Shown: positions 7,612 through 14,983, counted from the stretch's first letter. The stretch: DNA of 18,405 nucleotides from an uncultured Clostridia bacterium (GCA_937892735.1 CALBGL010000099.1:1-18405); one strand, 5' to 3'. Notes: generated by a model from the letters alone, not told the origin. Program-made: numbers and translations.

Positions 7612-9135
7612 ATGGCAGGAACAATTTATTCTTTAATTCCTCCGCTGGTTGTTATCCTGATGGTCATTTTGACAAAGAAAATTATCATTTCGATTAGTTC
7701 AGGAATCATTGTAGGAGCGCTGCTTCTTAACGAATTTTCTCCCGGTGGCGCCGTGGAGAATATAGTGAATTCCGCTGTAGGAATCTTTTATGACGGTGAA
7801 AACATTAACAGTGATAACATACTCTTGCTTATTTTTATCTTTGGGCTTGGTATTATCACTTCATTTGTTGCGAAAAACGGCGGAGCGATTGGCTTCGCCA
7901 AATGGGCGCGAAAGCATGTGAAAAGTCCTGCCGCAGCGCAGCTTGTCGCGGTTTTCCTTGGAATTCTTATTTTTATTGATGATTATTTTAATGCCCTGAC
8001 AGTAGGAGAGGTCGCAAGACCATTGACCGATCAGCAAAAGGTATCCCGGGAAAAACTGGCCTATTTGATTGATTCTACCAGTGCGCCTGTATGTTCCATT
8101 TGTCCGCTTTCAAGCTGGGGAGCCTATATTGTTGCTCTGTTTGCCATGATTCTGCCGGCAACGGTGGCGCCACTGAATCAGTTTATCTATACGATTCCCT
8201 ATAATTTCTATGCTATTTTTGCACTGGCCGTTGTACTGCTGAGCGCAGGGCTAAATATAAACATAGGTAAGATGAATGACATCGATTCCATTTACAAAAA
8301 ATTATCCGGTGAGGAAGACGATGAGGATGAAGAGGACGGGACAACCGGCAGTGAATCTGCGTCTGACCTGGTCATACCGATTGTGCTGCTGGCAGGCATC
8401 AGCCTGATTATGATGTACATAACAGGTTGTATTTCCTCCGGAAGCTTTGCTATTATGGACGTGCTCAGCGGAGCCTCCACGTATCTTTCGCTGGTAACGG
8501 GCGGCGCGGTGGCACTTATATATTGTGCCTATAGATACTATCATCTGCATGGAAGACATCCCATTCACGTTGTAATAGAAGGCTTAAGGGGTGTTTCCGG
8601 TGCAACCGCAGCCTTATTGTTCGCATGGGTTTTTATTGATATTGTGGATCAAATGCAGACCGGAATCTTTTTATCCGGTATTATGGTTCAGTATCATGTG
8701 AACCCGCAGTTAATGCCATTTATACTGTTCATTCTCTCTTCTGTGATGGCGATCGCAACGGGTTTTTCCTGGGGAGTTTTCGGAATCATGCTTCCGATCA
8801 GCGTTCAGATCTCTCAGAGTATGGGGCTCTCGATGGAAATGATGTACTGCTGTCTTGGTGCGGTACTATCCGGGTCGGTGCTGGGAGATCATTGCTCGCC
8901 GATTGCCGACACTACTATTCTATCCAGTACCGGTGCCCGTTGCAATCACATCGATCATGTGGTTTCACAACTTCCGTATGCGATGTTCTCAGGACTCATT
9001 GCCGCCGTTGGATTCTTCATCATCGGATTTACCGGTAATTTGCTGATTTCTTTCGCGGCGCAAATCATGATTCTTGTCATCGCGGTTGTTCTTTGCAAAG
9101 CAACGTCACGGGGACGGGCAAGAGAAGTATGTTAA
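7612..9135 (+). CDS. NhaC family Na+/H+ antiporter-type transporter
   Basis: This 507-residue polytopic membrane protein has about ten to twelve hydrophobic segments. Family landmarks are FIDDYFNALTVG (121-132), DSTSAPVCSICPLSSWGAY (154-172), and the late loop GDHCSPIADTTILSSTGA, typical of NhaC-type carriers. A strongly acidic cytoplasmic loop (GEEDDEDEEDG, 233-243) splits the two halves. The NhaC family contains sodium/proton exchangers and also exchangers of organic anions or amino acids (for example malate/lactate), so the cargo is open. It sits 19 bp behind the carboxyethyl-ornithine synthase-like gene with GGAGG upstream. That pairing suggests it could import or export the same compound or balance ions during its use. 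The YitT remnant begins 6 bp after its stop codon. Confidence 0.88.
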   Translation: MAGTIYSLIPPLVVILMVILTKKIIISISSGIIVGALLLNEFSPGGAVENIVNSAVGIFYDGENINSDNILLLIFIFGLGIITSFVAKNGGAIGFAKWARKHVKSPAAAQLVAVFLGILIFIDDYFNALTVGEVARPLTDQQKVSREKLAYLIDSTSAPVCSICPLSSWGAYIVALFAMILPATVAPLNQFIYTIPYNFYAIFALAVVLLSAGLNINIGKMNDIDSIYKKLSGEEDDEDEEDGTTGSESASDLVIPIVLLAGISLIMMYITGCISSGSFAIMDVLSGASTYLSLVTGGAVALIYCAYRYYHLHGRHPIHVVIEGLRGVSGATAALLFAWVFIDIVDQMQTGIFLSGIMVQYHVNPQLMPFILFILSSVMAIATGFSWGVFGIMLPISVQISQSMGLSMEMMYCCLGAVLSGSVLGDHCSPIADTTILSSTGARCNHIDHVVSQLPYAMFSGLIAAVGFFIIGFTGNLLISFAAQIMILVIAVVLCKATSRGRAREVC

Positions 9136-9141
9136 TTGCGT

Positions 9142-9591
9142 ATGGCAAAAAAAGAGAAACAACAAGAAAAAATACAAGGATTTTTGGATGGATAGCACCT
9201 GTGACATCGCAGGCGCTGTCTTTTATTCCATAGGTGTATATACCTTCGCTAAAATGGCTGATTTTGCGCCGGGAGGTTTGACCGGACTGGCACTGATTAT
9301 GAACCACATATGGAATTTGCCGATTGGAATTATGACCCTGGTCTTAAATATACCGTTTGGAAGGCGAAAGAAAGTTATACGGGAGAGGATCGGGATGTTT
9401 TATTCTGTGCCTGTTCCAAGACACAAACCTATATGGTACGGCACGCAGCTTATGAAATAGACGATTCTGCTTTTATCATGGTAACGGAACCCAAAGAAGT
9501 TTTTGGAGAAGGTTTTTCGAAACACACCTTCAGACAAAAGCATAAAGGCGGAATAAAAACAGTTAAAACGAAGAAGCGAACGGATGAATGA
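9142..9591 (+). pseudogene. YitT family membrane protein, remnant with frameshift and internal deletion
   Basis: Three pieces of one YitT-type protein are present in different frames. ATG 9142 opens MAKKEKQQEKIQGFLDG and then hits TAG at about 9193. The next frame carries the family's first two membrane segments (CDIAGAVFYSIGVYTFAK, then GGLTGLALIMNHIWNLPIG and LNIP), ending near 9355. A third frame, from about 9370, gives the C-terminal DUF2179 domain (SYTGEDRDVLFCACSK, EIDDSAFIMVTEPKEVFGEGF) to a stop at 9589-9591. Intact members have about 280-300 residues; roughly 130 residues of membrane core are missing at 9355-9375. A functional product is very unlikely. It may once have been the third gene of the upstream operon. 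Confidence 0.85.
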
Positions 9592-9698
9592 GCTGGCAGA
9601 GGCCGTTGGCCTTCCGGTGCCTTGATTTTTATTTGTGAGTTGAAAAGGTCCTAGGAACTGGGTTGGTAAGGAAAGTTTCGATTCGTTGAATTCATATC

Positions 9699-9727
9699 TT
9701 GACAATCGTATAGATTCTTCTTATGAT
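9699..9727 (+). promoter_or_regulatory. Strong promoter for the MerR-family gene
   Basis: A perfect -35 TTGACA (9699-9704), a 17-bp spacer, and TATGAT (9722-9727) lie about 28 bp before ATG 9756. The stretch 9592-9698 between the pseudogene and this promoter holds a GC-rich imperfect hairpin followed by TGATTTTTATTT (about 9593-9632), a possible weak terminator, and nothing else I can assign. Confidence 0.8.
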
Positions 9728-9755
9728 ATAGTATGTAGTGCAAAGGAGGACGGAT

Positions 9756-10607
9756 ATGAGCAGTTTTTATACGAATAATTATTATTCCATCGGAGAGCTG
9801 GCTAGGTATCAGAATGTTTCCAAACAGACATTGATTTATTATGATCGAATTGGTCTGTTTCGTCCGGCTTATGTGGATCCGAATACGGGATACCGTTATT
9901 ATAGCCCCAAACAGATTGATTATCTGGATACGATTTTAATCATGAAGAAAATCGGGTTTTCCCTCGAAGAAATCAAGGATCATATGAAGAATTACAATCT
10001 GGAAAATAGCTCGCTGATTCTTAAGAAGCAGCTTCATGTAATTGATGAGCAAATTCGGGAGCTGAGATTGATTCGAAGTCGGGTGCAGCACAGATGTGTA
10101 TCCATGGAAGAAGCGCTGAAATACCGGTCAAATCCCATCGTGGTAGAATCGGCGCCTCACCAGTTTGTTCTATGGCATAAGGTTGAAGCGCCCTATTCTT
10201 TAGAGGAGGTCAGCATAGCAACCAAAAAATGCTTTACGGACGCGAAAAAAGGAAGGCTGCCGATTTTCTTTCAGTCGGGCGTGGTTGTACCTACGGAACG
10301 GATCGAGCGGGGCGTTTTTACGGAGGCTTCGATTGCTTTTATTCCCATCGAATACAATACAAAGGCAAAGAATATCATGGAACTGCCGGCGGGACCTTCC
10401 GTCAGTATTTACCATTTTGGCACGTATGCATCCATAGACCGGTCGTATCGTAAGTTGATTGCATATTGTCAGAAGGAAGGTTTAAAGCGAATCTCGGATT
10501 CTTACGAGTTCTGTATCAATGACTACATTACTTCTGGAGACGAGTCAGAATACATCACGAAAATCATGTTTTATATTGAACCGGAGAAGTCTTGCGATAG
10601 AAGATAG
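9756..10607 (+). CDS. MerR family transcriptional regulator with GyrI-like effector domain
   Basis: This is a ligand-responsive regulator of the BmrR type. The 283-residue product opens with a winged helix-turn-helix (SIGELARYQNVSKQTLIYYD, 11-30; wing with NTGYRYYS, 43-50) and a helix that usually forms the dimer coiled coil (about 84-112, LKKQLHVIDEQIRELRLIRSR). The C-terminal half (about 125-280) resembles GyrI-like small-molecule binding domains (AGPSVSIYHFGTYASIDRSYRKL, then CINDYI...YITKIMFYIE). ATG 9756 is chosen over the in-frame GTG 9738 because AAAGGAGGA lies between them at the right distance. Targets are unknown; regulators of this type often control their own promoter and nearby genes. 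The promoter of the next unit lies inside its last codons. Confidence 0.88.
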   Translation: MSSFYTNNYYSIGELARYQNVSKQTLIYYDRIGLFRPAYVDPNTGYRYYSPKQIDYLDTILIMKKIGFSLEEIKDHMKNYNLENSSLILKKQLHVIDEQIRELRLIRSRVQHRCVSMEEALKYRSNPIVVESAPHQFVLWHKVEAPYSLEEVSIATKKCFTDAKKGRLPIFFQSGVVVPTERIERGVFTEASIAFIPIEYNTKAKNIMELPAGPSVSIYHFGTYASIDRSYRKLIAYCQKEGLKRISDSYEFCINDYITSGDESEYITKIMFYIEPEKSCDRR

Positions 10608-10620
10608 ACCGTGGTATAAT
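10592..10620 (+). promoter_or_regulatory. Promoter in front of structured element copy 1
   Basis: TTGCGA (10592-10597), a 17-bp spacer and TATAAT (10615-10620) overlap the end of the MerR gene. The stem of the structured element begins only 1 nt after the -10 box, so a start site at the usual distance would fall inside the first stem strand. Confidence 0.7.
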
Positions 10621-10621
10621 A

Positions 10622-10687
10622 GGTGTGGCGACAGCTCTCGCGTATCAGAGAGAAGGAGCCACGCCCCAAGATGGCCGCCAGAGGGCG
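10622..10687 (+). ncRNA. Unidentified structured leader element, copy 1 (before GH4 gene)
   Basis: P1: GGTGTGGC (10622-10629) pairs with GCCACGCC (10658-10665). Inside it P2: CTCT (10635-10638) and AGAG (10647-10650) enclose an 8-nt loop. A linker with AGATGG leads to P3: CGCC-AGAG-GGCG (10676-10687), followed by TTCATTTTT, which could act as a weak terminator. A second copy lies at 15014-15081 with 19 identical bases at the 3' end. I cannot match it to a riboswitch or leader family I know. It could also be a DNA operator rather than RNA. Confidence 0.6.
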
Positions 10688-10738
10688 TTCATTTTTGCAA
10701 AGTTATCAGGTGTTTTATGGAGAAAGGAAGGGATTACG

Positions 10739-12130
10739 ATGGTGATTCAGGATGGAAAGGCTACTGGTATCAAAATCGCCTATATCGGTGGAGGTTCCCG
10801 TGGTTGGGCCTGGGGCCTGATGAGCGATTTGGCCACAGAAGAGAGCATGAACGGTACAGTTTGCTTGTATGACATTGATTTTCAGGCAGCGAAGGACAAC
10901 GAAATCATCGGGAACAAGATCAAAGAGACGGAAGGCGTAAAGTCCGTGTGGAAGTATGAAGCAGTTCGGACTCTGGAGGAAGCTCTTACAGGAGCGGATT
11001 TCGTCGTCATTTCGATTCTGCCGGGCACCTTCGATGAGATGGAATCCGATGTACATACGCCGGAGAAATATGGCATTTATCAGTCGGTGGGAGATACCAC
11101 CGGCCCGGGCGGTATTGTGCGTGCGCTGAGAACAGTGCCGATGTTTAGAGAGATTGCCGATGCGATTCGCAGCTATTGCCCAGAAGCATGGGTGATTAAC
11201 TATACCAATCCGATGACCATCTGTGTACGTGCGCTTTACGAGGAATTTCCGCAGATCAAGGCTTTTGGATGCTGCCATGAGGTGTTTGGAACACAAGAAC
11301 TGCTGATCGAGGCGCTGGCGGATATCGCGGGGATTCAGGGTGTGGAGCGTCATGAGATCAAGACCAATGTACTGGGCGTTAACCATTTTACCTGGTTGGA
11401 CTCTGCATACTATCATAATCAGGATCTATTCCCGATTTATGCGGAGTTCGCGGACAAGTACGCGGCGGAAGGATTCAAGAAAATCACGCATGATAACTGG
11501 ATGAATAAGTATTTTGGCTGCACACATCGCGTGAAATTCGATCTGTTCCGCAGATATGGTTTGATTGCCGCGGCTGGGGATCGGCATTTGGCAGAGTTCT
11601 GCCCGGCGGCCTGGTATCTGAAGAATCCGAATATGGTTGCAGAGTGGGGATTTGGCCTGACTCCGGTAAGTTGGAGAAAGGAGGATCTGGTGCGCAGGAA
11701 AGAGCGCAGCGCGCGTCTGGTATCCGGTGAAGAGAAGTTCAAGCTGGATGAAACGGGAGAAGAAGGCGTGATGCAGATGAAGGCTTTGCTGGGGCTTACG
11801 ACGCTGGTGACCAACGTGAATATTCCGAACTACGGACAGCAGGATGGCCTGCCCTATGGCGCGGTGGTAGAGACCAACGCAGTGTTTACCGGCGACAGCG
11901 TGACGCCGGTGCTCGCTGGTGGTCTGCCATCGGATGTACTGTCTCTGGTGAGCCGGATTTCCAATAACCAGGAGGCTGTGATCGAGGGTATCTTTACCAA
12001 GGATAAAGAATTGGTTTTGGATGCTTTCTGTAACGATCCGCTGGTGACATGCTCTCTGGAGGACGCCAGAAAGTTGTATCAGGAGATGACACAGAATACG
12101 AAGAAGTATCTGGAAGGTTGGGAACTGTAA
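10739..12130 (+). CDS. Glycoside hydrolase family 4 alpha-galacturonidase (LplD-like)
   Basis: GH4 enzymes cleave glycosides by an NAD-dependent oxidation-elimination route with a bound Mn2+. The 463-residue product has the dinucleotide motif IAYIGGGSRGW (13-23), NYTNPM (154-159), the metal-ligand motif CHEV (179-182) and the second ligand region GVNHFTW (213-219). CHEV is the form associated with alpha-galacturonidases, whereas alpha-glucosidases/galactosidases show CHS and glucuronidases show CHG, so galacturonic acid release is the favoured activity. ATG 10739 is chosen because AGAAAGGAAGG precedes it and the family N-terminus follows; a longer frame runs back through the structured leader. 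No signal peptide: cytoplasmic, downstream of uptake of pectin fragments, consistent with the GH28 gene in the window. A terminator follows. Confidence 0.88.
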   Translation: MVIQDGKATGIKIAYIGGGSRGWAWGLMSDLATEESMNGTVCLYDIDFQAAKDNEIIGNKIKETEGVKSVWKYEAVRTLEEALTGADFVVISILPGTFDEMESDVHTPEKYGIYQSVGDTTGPGGIVRALRTVPMFREIADAIRSYCPEAWVINYTNPMTICVRALYEEFPQIKAFGCCHEVFGTQELLIEALADIAGIQGVERHEIKTNVLGVNHFTWLDSAYYHNQDLFPIYAEFADKYAAEGFKKITHDNWMNKYFGCTHRVKFDLFRRYGLIAAAGDRHLAEFCPAAWYLKNPNMVAEWGFGLTPVSWRKEDLVRRKERSARLVSGEEKFKLDETGEEGVMQMKALLGLTTLVTNVNIPNYGQQDGLPYGAVVETNAVFTGDSVTPVLAGGLPSDVLSLVSRISNNQEAVIEGIFTKDKELVLDAFCNDPLVTCSLEDARKLYQEMTQNTKKYLEGWEL

Positions 12131-12141
12131 GATCAATACGA

Positions 12142-12168
12142 ACGGAGGCGCATAGACGCCTCCGTTTT
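12142..12168 (+). terminator. Terminator after the GH4 gene
   Basis: ACGGAGGCG and CGCCTCCGT form a perfect 9-bp stem around six bases; the T tract is short (TTTT including the last stem base), so termination may be incomplete into rarA 30 bp later. Confidence 0.75.
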
Positions 12169-12198
12169 CACAAGCAGACAGATCAAGAGGATAAGAAG

Positions 12199-13517
12199 AT
12201 GGATCTATTCGAGTATAACAAGCAGCAGGAATTGAAGGAGAGCGGGCCGCTGGCCTATCGGATGCGGCCTCGCAACCTGGAAGAGTTCGTGGGGCAGGAA
12301 GAGATCGTGGGAGCGGGAACGCTCCTGTATCGGGCAATCAAGGCGGATCGTCTAGGATCGGTAATTTTTTACGGCCCACCAGGCAGTGGGAAGACCACGC
12401 TGGCCAGGATTATCGCGAATTCCACAAGATCTAGCTTCCGACAGCTGAACGCGGTCACGGCGGGGAAAAAGATATCGAGGCCATAGTGCAGGAAGCGGGT
12501 GATACGCTGAGTCTTTCGGGACGGCGAACCATTCTTTTTATTGATGAGATCCACCGTTTCAATAAGGCGCAGCAGGACGCACTGCTGCCCGCCGTGGAGG
12601 AAGGCAGGATTATTCTGATAGGAGCGACGACAGAGAATCCTTATTTTGAAGTTAATGGGGCGCTTTTGTCGCGTTCTCGCATATTTGAATTGAGGCCCCT
12701 GCTCGAAAAACATATTCGGAGACTTCTGCGCAGAGCCTTGGAGGATCGTGAGCGCGGATTGGGCAATATGAATCTGGAACTGACCGAGGAGGCTGAGATC
12801 TTCCTGGCCCGGATGAGCAGCGGGGACGCCAGAACCGCCCTCAGCGCTTTGGAACTGGGCGCTCTGACGACACCGCCGGACGAGCGGGGTGTGATTCGAC
12901 TGGATCTTTCGGTGGCAGAGCAATGTATTCAGAAAAAGGCCTATGCTTTTGATAAAGATGGGGACGCCCACTATGATCTGCTGAGTTGCTTTCAAAAATC
13001 GATCCGGGGCAGCGATCCGGACGCGTCACTGCATTATTTGGCAAGGCTTTTGAAGGGCGGGGATTTAAAATCCATCGGACGGCGTCTGTTGGTCATCGCC
13101 TCCGAAGATATCGGTTTGGCGTATCCCAGCGCGATCAGCATTGTGAAAGCCTGCGTGGACGCGGCGCTACAAGTAGGGCTGCCAGAGGCGCGAATCAATT
13201 TGGCGCAGGCGGTCATCCTGTTGGCGACTTCGCCAAAATCCAACTCGGTGGCGAGGGGGATCGGCGAGGCTATGGCGGATCTGGAGAGCCGGAACTTGGG
13301 CGAGCTTCCAGCGCATTTGCGGGATGCCCATTATGGAGGGGCCGCAAAACTGGGGCATGGGCTTTCTTATAAGTATCCGCACGACTATCCGAATCATTAC
13401 GTAAAGCAGCAGTATATGCCGGATGTTTTAGAAGGAGCAGTATATTATCATCCGGGAGAAAACAAGAATGAAAGAGCTATCCGGCAGTATATGCAGGATC
13501 TGAAAAAAGAAGAATAG
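12199..13517 (+). pseudogene. rarA: Replication-associated recombination protein RarA (MgsA), split by a 1-nt frameshift
   Basis: RarA is an AAA+ ATPase related to clamp loaders that acts at stalled forks. The first frame (12199-12486) encodes 95 residues with Walker A GPPGSGKTT (59-67) and stops at TAG. The second frame carries the rest: Walker B LFIDEIHRF, then IGATTENPYFEV, and the tetramerisation/C-terminal region with HYGGAAKLGHG and YKYPHDYP. The break lies in GGGGAAAAAG (12462-12471). One more A would read AGKKDIEAIVQEAGD and restore one protein of about 439 residues, the normal length. A -1 ribosomal shift at AAA AAG gives the same peptide, and a GTG at 12486 overlaps the TAG with GAGG 5 nt before it, so residual expression is conceivable. 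It could also be a sequencing error. The rest of the gene looks undecayed. Confidence 0.85.
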
Positions 13518-13518
13518 C

Positions 13519-13545
13519 ACATTTTTCTCTCTTTCGTCATACAAT
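13519..13545 (+). promoter_or_regulatory. Possible sigma-K/sigma-E-like promoter before the 161-aa gene
   Basis: AC (13519-13520), a 17-bp spacer, and CATACAAT (13538-13545) resemble the mother-cell sporulation promoter pattern (sigma-K: AC, 16-17 bp, CATAnnnTA, with G instead of the final A here). No good TTGACA-type -35 box is present at the matching distance. This is a pattern match only. Confidence 0.35.
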
Positions 13546-13573
13546 GCTGATAGAAACGGAAAGGAGACCAGGA

Positions 13574-14059
13574 ATGCATTCTAGTTTTAAGGGAGCTTCA
13601 GCCAACTGCCGCATTTATTATGGCCCTGCGCCAGCCATGACATATCCGGATCCGAAAGAGATGACGCGAGAAACGGTCGTTCCTGTCGCGGAAGAGAAAC
13701 GGCTTGGGCGGATGGTAGAACAGATTTCTCCCATGCCTATACAGAACATTCCGCCAGATCAGTTTGGTCTGGATGAAGTGGATCGAGCAGAGCTGCGGAG
13801 GATGGAGCCCAATGCGGTACGGGAGTTTATGCCATATATCCGCAGAGAGAGCGATCGAATGGAATCCGAAGGAAATATCCTGCGGGATGAGTCTCTGGAT
13901 GTGGCGCATGTGCAGCGAGGAGTGGAAAATATCATGAGGCAGTTGGGAGTACATCATGAGCCGGGAGGGTATCTGGAAGAAATGGTGACATTGATGCTGC
14001 TCGGCGAAATATTTGACCGCAGGCGACGCTGCCGTAGAAGAGGAGTCTGTGGACGATAA
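13574..14059 (+). CDS. Unrecognised 161-residue protein with Arg-rich C-terminus
   Basis: I do not recognise this gene. The product has a Pro/Tyr-rich beginning (IYYGPAPAMTYPDPKEM, 14-30), a middle part rich in Glu, Arg and Met with predicted helices (about 65-125), and a short hydrophobic stretch (YLEEMVTLMLLGEIF, 133-147) ending in a run of arginines with two cysteines. It has no signal peptide or full membrane span. ATG 13574 is chosen because AAAGGAG lies 8 nt upstream; an in-frame ATG at 13544 has no such site. Codon use looks like its neighbours. It stands alone between rarA and a bidirectional terminator. The promoter resembles mother-cell sporulation promoters, so a spore-related role is possible but unproven. 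Confidence 0.7.
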   Translation: MHSSFKGASANCRIYYGPAPAMTYPDPKEMTRETVVPVAEEKRLGRMVEQISPMPIQNIPPDQFGLDEVDRAELRRMEPNAVREFMPYIRRESDRMESEGNILRDESLDVAHVQRGVENIMRQLGVHHEPGGYLEEMVTLMLLGEIFDRRRRCRRRGVCGR

Positions 14060-14098
14060 AAAACGCCTCTTTCGGGGGATAACCCGGAAGAGGCGTTT
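14058..14098. terminator. Bidirectional terminator between convergent genes
   Basis: AAACGCCTCTT...CGGG and CCCG...AAGAGGCGTTT form a long stem (14061-14098). On the minus strand it is followed by six T, making it the main terminator of the Lrp-type gene; on the plus strand it ends the 161-aa gene with a weaker T tract. Confidence 0.9.
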
Positions 14099-14103
14099 AA
14101 ACA

Positions 14104-14562
14104 TTAACCTTCTGAAGAGGGAGGAGAAATGGAATGTTCCATCTTCAAGGCGGAGAGCACCACATTGCTTTGGGTCTTGACTACGCAGGGGATACTGCGG
14201 ATGCGATTAAAGATCCGTTCAAAGGAAGAAGTATCCTCCGTGATGATTTTTAAACAGCAATCAAAACTGCCGGCGATAAAATAGTACTCTGTAATAGAGG
14301 GTTCACTCAGAATATACTCTGTGAACTCTGTGTTTTCTGCAAAATTGTTAAGCGTAACCAACATGATGACCGTCAGATCCTTATGAAAAGCTTTAGGATT
14401 TAAGATCGTCGTATATTGCTGAATCATACCGGAATTTTCCAGTTTTTTTAACCGCTCACTGACGGCCGAGACAGACAAATTAACCTGACTGCTAATTTCT
14501 GACAGAGACACTCGAGCGTTTTTTAATAGGAGCGTCAGAATTTCATTATCAATACGATCCAT
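14104..14562 (-). CDS. Lrp/AsnC family transcriptional regulator
   Basis: Members bind DNA as dimers or larger rings and sense amino acids through the C-terminal RAM domain. The 152-residue product has the usual plan: an N-terminal helix-turn-helix (MDRIDNEILTLLLKNARV, then SLSEISSQVNLSVSAVSERLKKLE, together about 1-43), a linker strand (GMIQQYTTILNP), and a RAM domain (about 62-135, VIMLVTL...EYYFIAGSFDCCLKIITED). AGAGGAGG precedes ATG 14562, and a promoter with exact spacing lies at 14600-14628. It is a single-gene unit, ending at the bidirectional terminator. The effector cannot be told from sequence; amino acid metabolism is typical for the family. Confidence 0.93.
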   Translation of the reverse strand: MDRIDNEILTLLLKNARVSLSEISSQVNLSVSAVSERLKKLENSGMIQQYTTILNPKAFHKDLTVIMLVTLNNFAENTEFTEYILSEPSITEYYFIAGSFDCCLKIITEDTSSFERIFNRIRSIPCVVKTQSNVVLSALKMEHSISPPSSEG

Positions 14563-14599
14563 CGGGAGTACCTCCTCTTACTTCATGAGTGATACATTT

Positions 14600-14628
14600 A
14601 TTATAGTGAATGAAAAGGGAAAAAGCAA
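14600..14628 (-). promoter_or_regulatory. Promoter for the Lrp/AsnC gene
   Basis: On the minus strand TTGCTT (14623-14628), 17 bp, then TATAAT (14600-14605). It lies just past the DUF1540 terminator, so the two minus-strand genes are separate units. Confidence 0.75.
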
Positions 14629-14654
14629 GCGTTTTTTCGTTTTTTGCAAAAAAT

Positions 14655-14690
14655 ACAGAAAAAACCATCGTCATAGACGATGGACGATGG
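14655..14690 (-). terminator. Terminator of the DUF1540 gene
   Basis: On the minus strand, CCATCGTC (either copy, from 14690 or 14683) pairs with GACGATGG (14672-14665), followed by TTTTTTCTGTATTTTTT. The duplicated GACGATGG arm allows two alternative hairpins, one with a 3-nt loop. The plus strand also shows a T tract after 14690, so it may work both ways. Confidence 0.85.
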
Positions 14691-14713
14691 CTTTTTCTGT
14701 GGTTTTTGAAAGA

Positions 14714-14893
14714 TTACATCGAAAGCTTGCATTCGAAGCTGGCACAATCCGTGCACTTGCACTGATCGGCGTGGGCCTCATGCTTTTCGACGCGGATCGT
14801 ATTCAGTGTACAATAATCTTCATTTCCTGCATGATGCATACATTCGTTTACATCACAACAGATGCAGCGGTTGATCTCCTTTGGCTGTTGCAT
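14714..14893 (-). CDS. DUF1540 domain small cysteine-rich protein
   Basis: This 59-residue gene reads MQQPKEINRCICCDVNECMH... and carries nine cysteines (C10, C12, C13, C18, C28, C45, C47, C50, C55) with the domain's pattern: a CxxC-like start, N-x-C, the YCTLNTIRV strand, and a final CTDCASFEC. Such a pattern suggests metal binding, though the role of DUF1540 proteins, common in Clostridia, is not established. AAGGAGG (14901-14908) sits 7 nt before ATG 14893, and a clean terminator follows the stop, which supports a real gene. It is transcribed divergently from the leader of the cca gene. A plausible -10 box TATACT lies at 14944-14949 on the minus strand without a good -35. Confidence 0.88.
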   Translation of the reverse strand: MQQPKEINRCICCDVNECMHHAGNEDYCTLNTIRVEKHEAHADQCKCTDCASFECKLSM

Positions 14894-14983
14894 GGACTGA
14901 TCCTCCTTGAATTCATGAAAAGATAGCAGGCATCATCATAGCTAGTATAAACCTCTGTGTCTTTTTTATGCGGTGGGAAATAT

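Noticed and set aside
9074..9460. Small membrane protein gene after the NhaC gene
   Set aside because: The content is only the N-terminal piece of a YitT protein; the rest follows in another frame, so it is a pseudogene fragment.
10622..10690. Known riboswitch (ZTP, SAM-I, c-di-GMP, TPP, fluoride, guanidine) or T-box
   Set aside because: None of the conserved core motifs of these classes as I know them is present; only a loose likeness of the CCGCC...GGGC end to the ZTP class was seen.
11426..12337. Long minus-strand frame opposite the GH4 gene
   Set aside because: It is the mirror of a well-supported gene, has no family likeness and no ribosome binding site.
12486..13517. Second half of rarA as an independent gene
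   Set aside because: It starts in the middle of the AAA+ domain, lacks Walker A, and joins perfectly to the upstream frame with one extra base.
14585..14926. 113-residue plus-strand frame with hydrophobic stretches
   Set aside because: It runs through the Lrp promoter, a terminator hairpin and opposite to the well-supported DUF1540 gene; no ribosome binding site.
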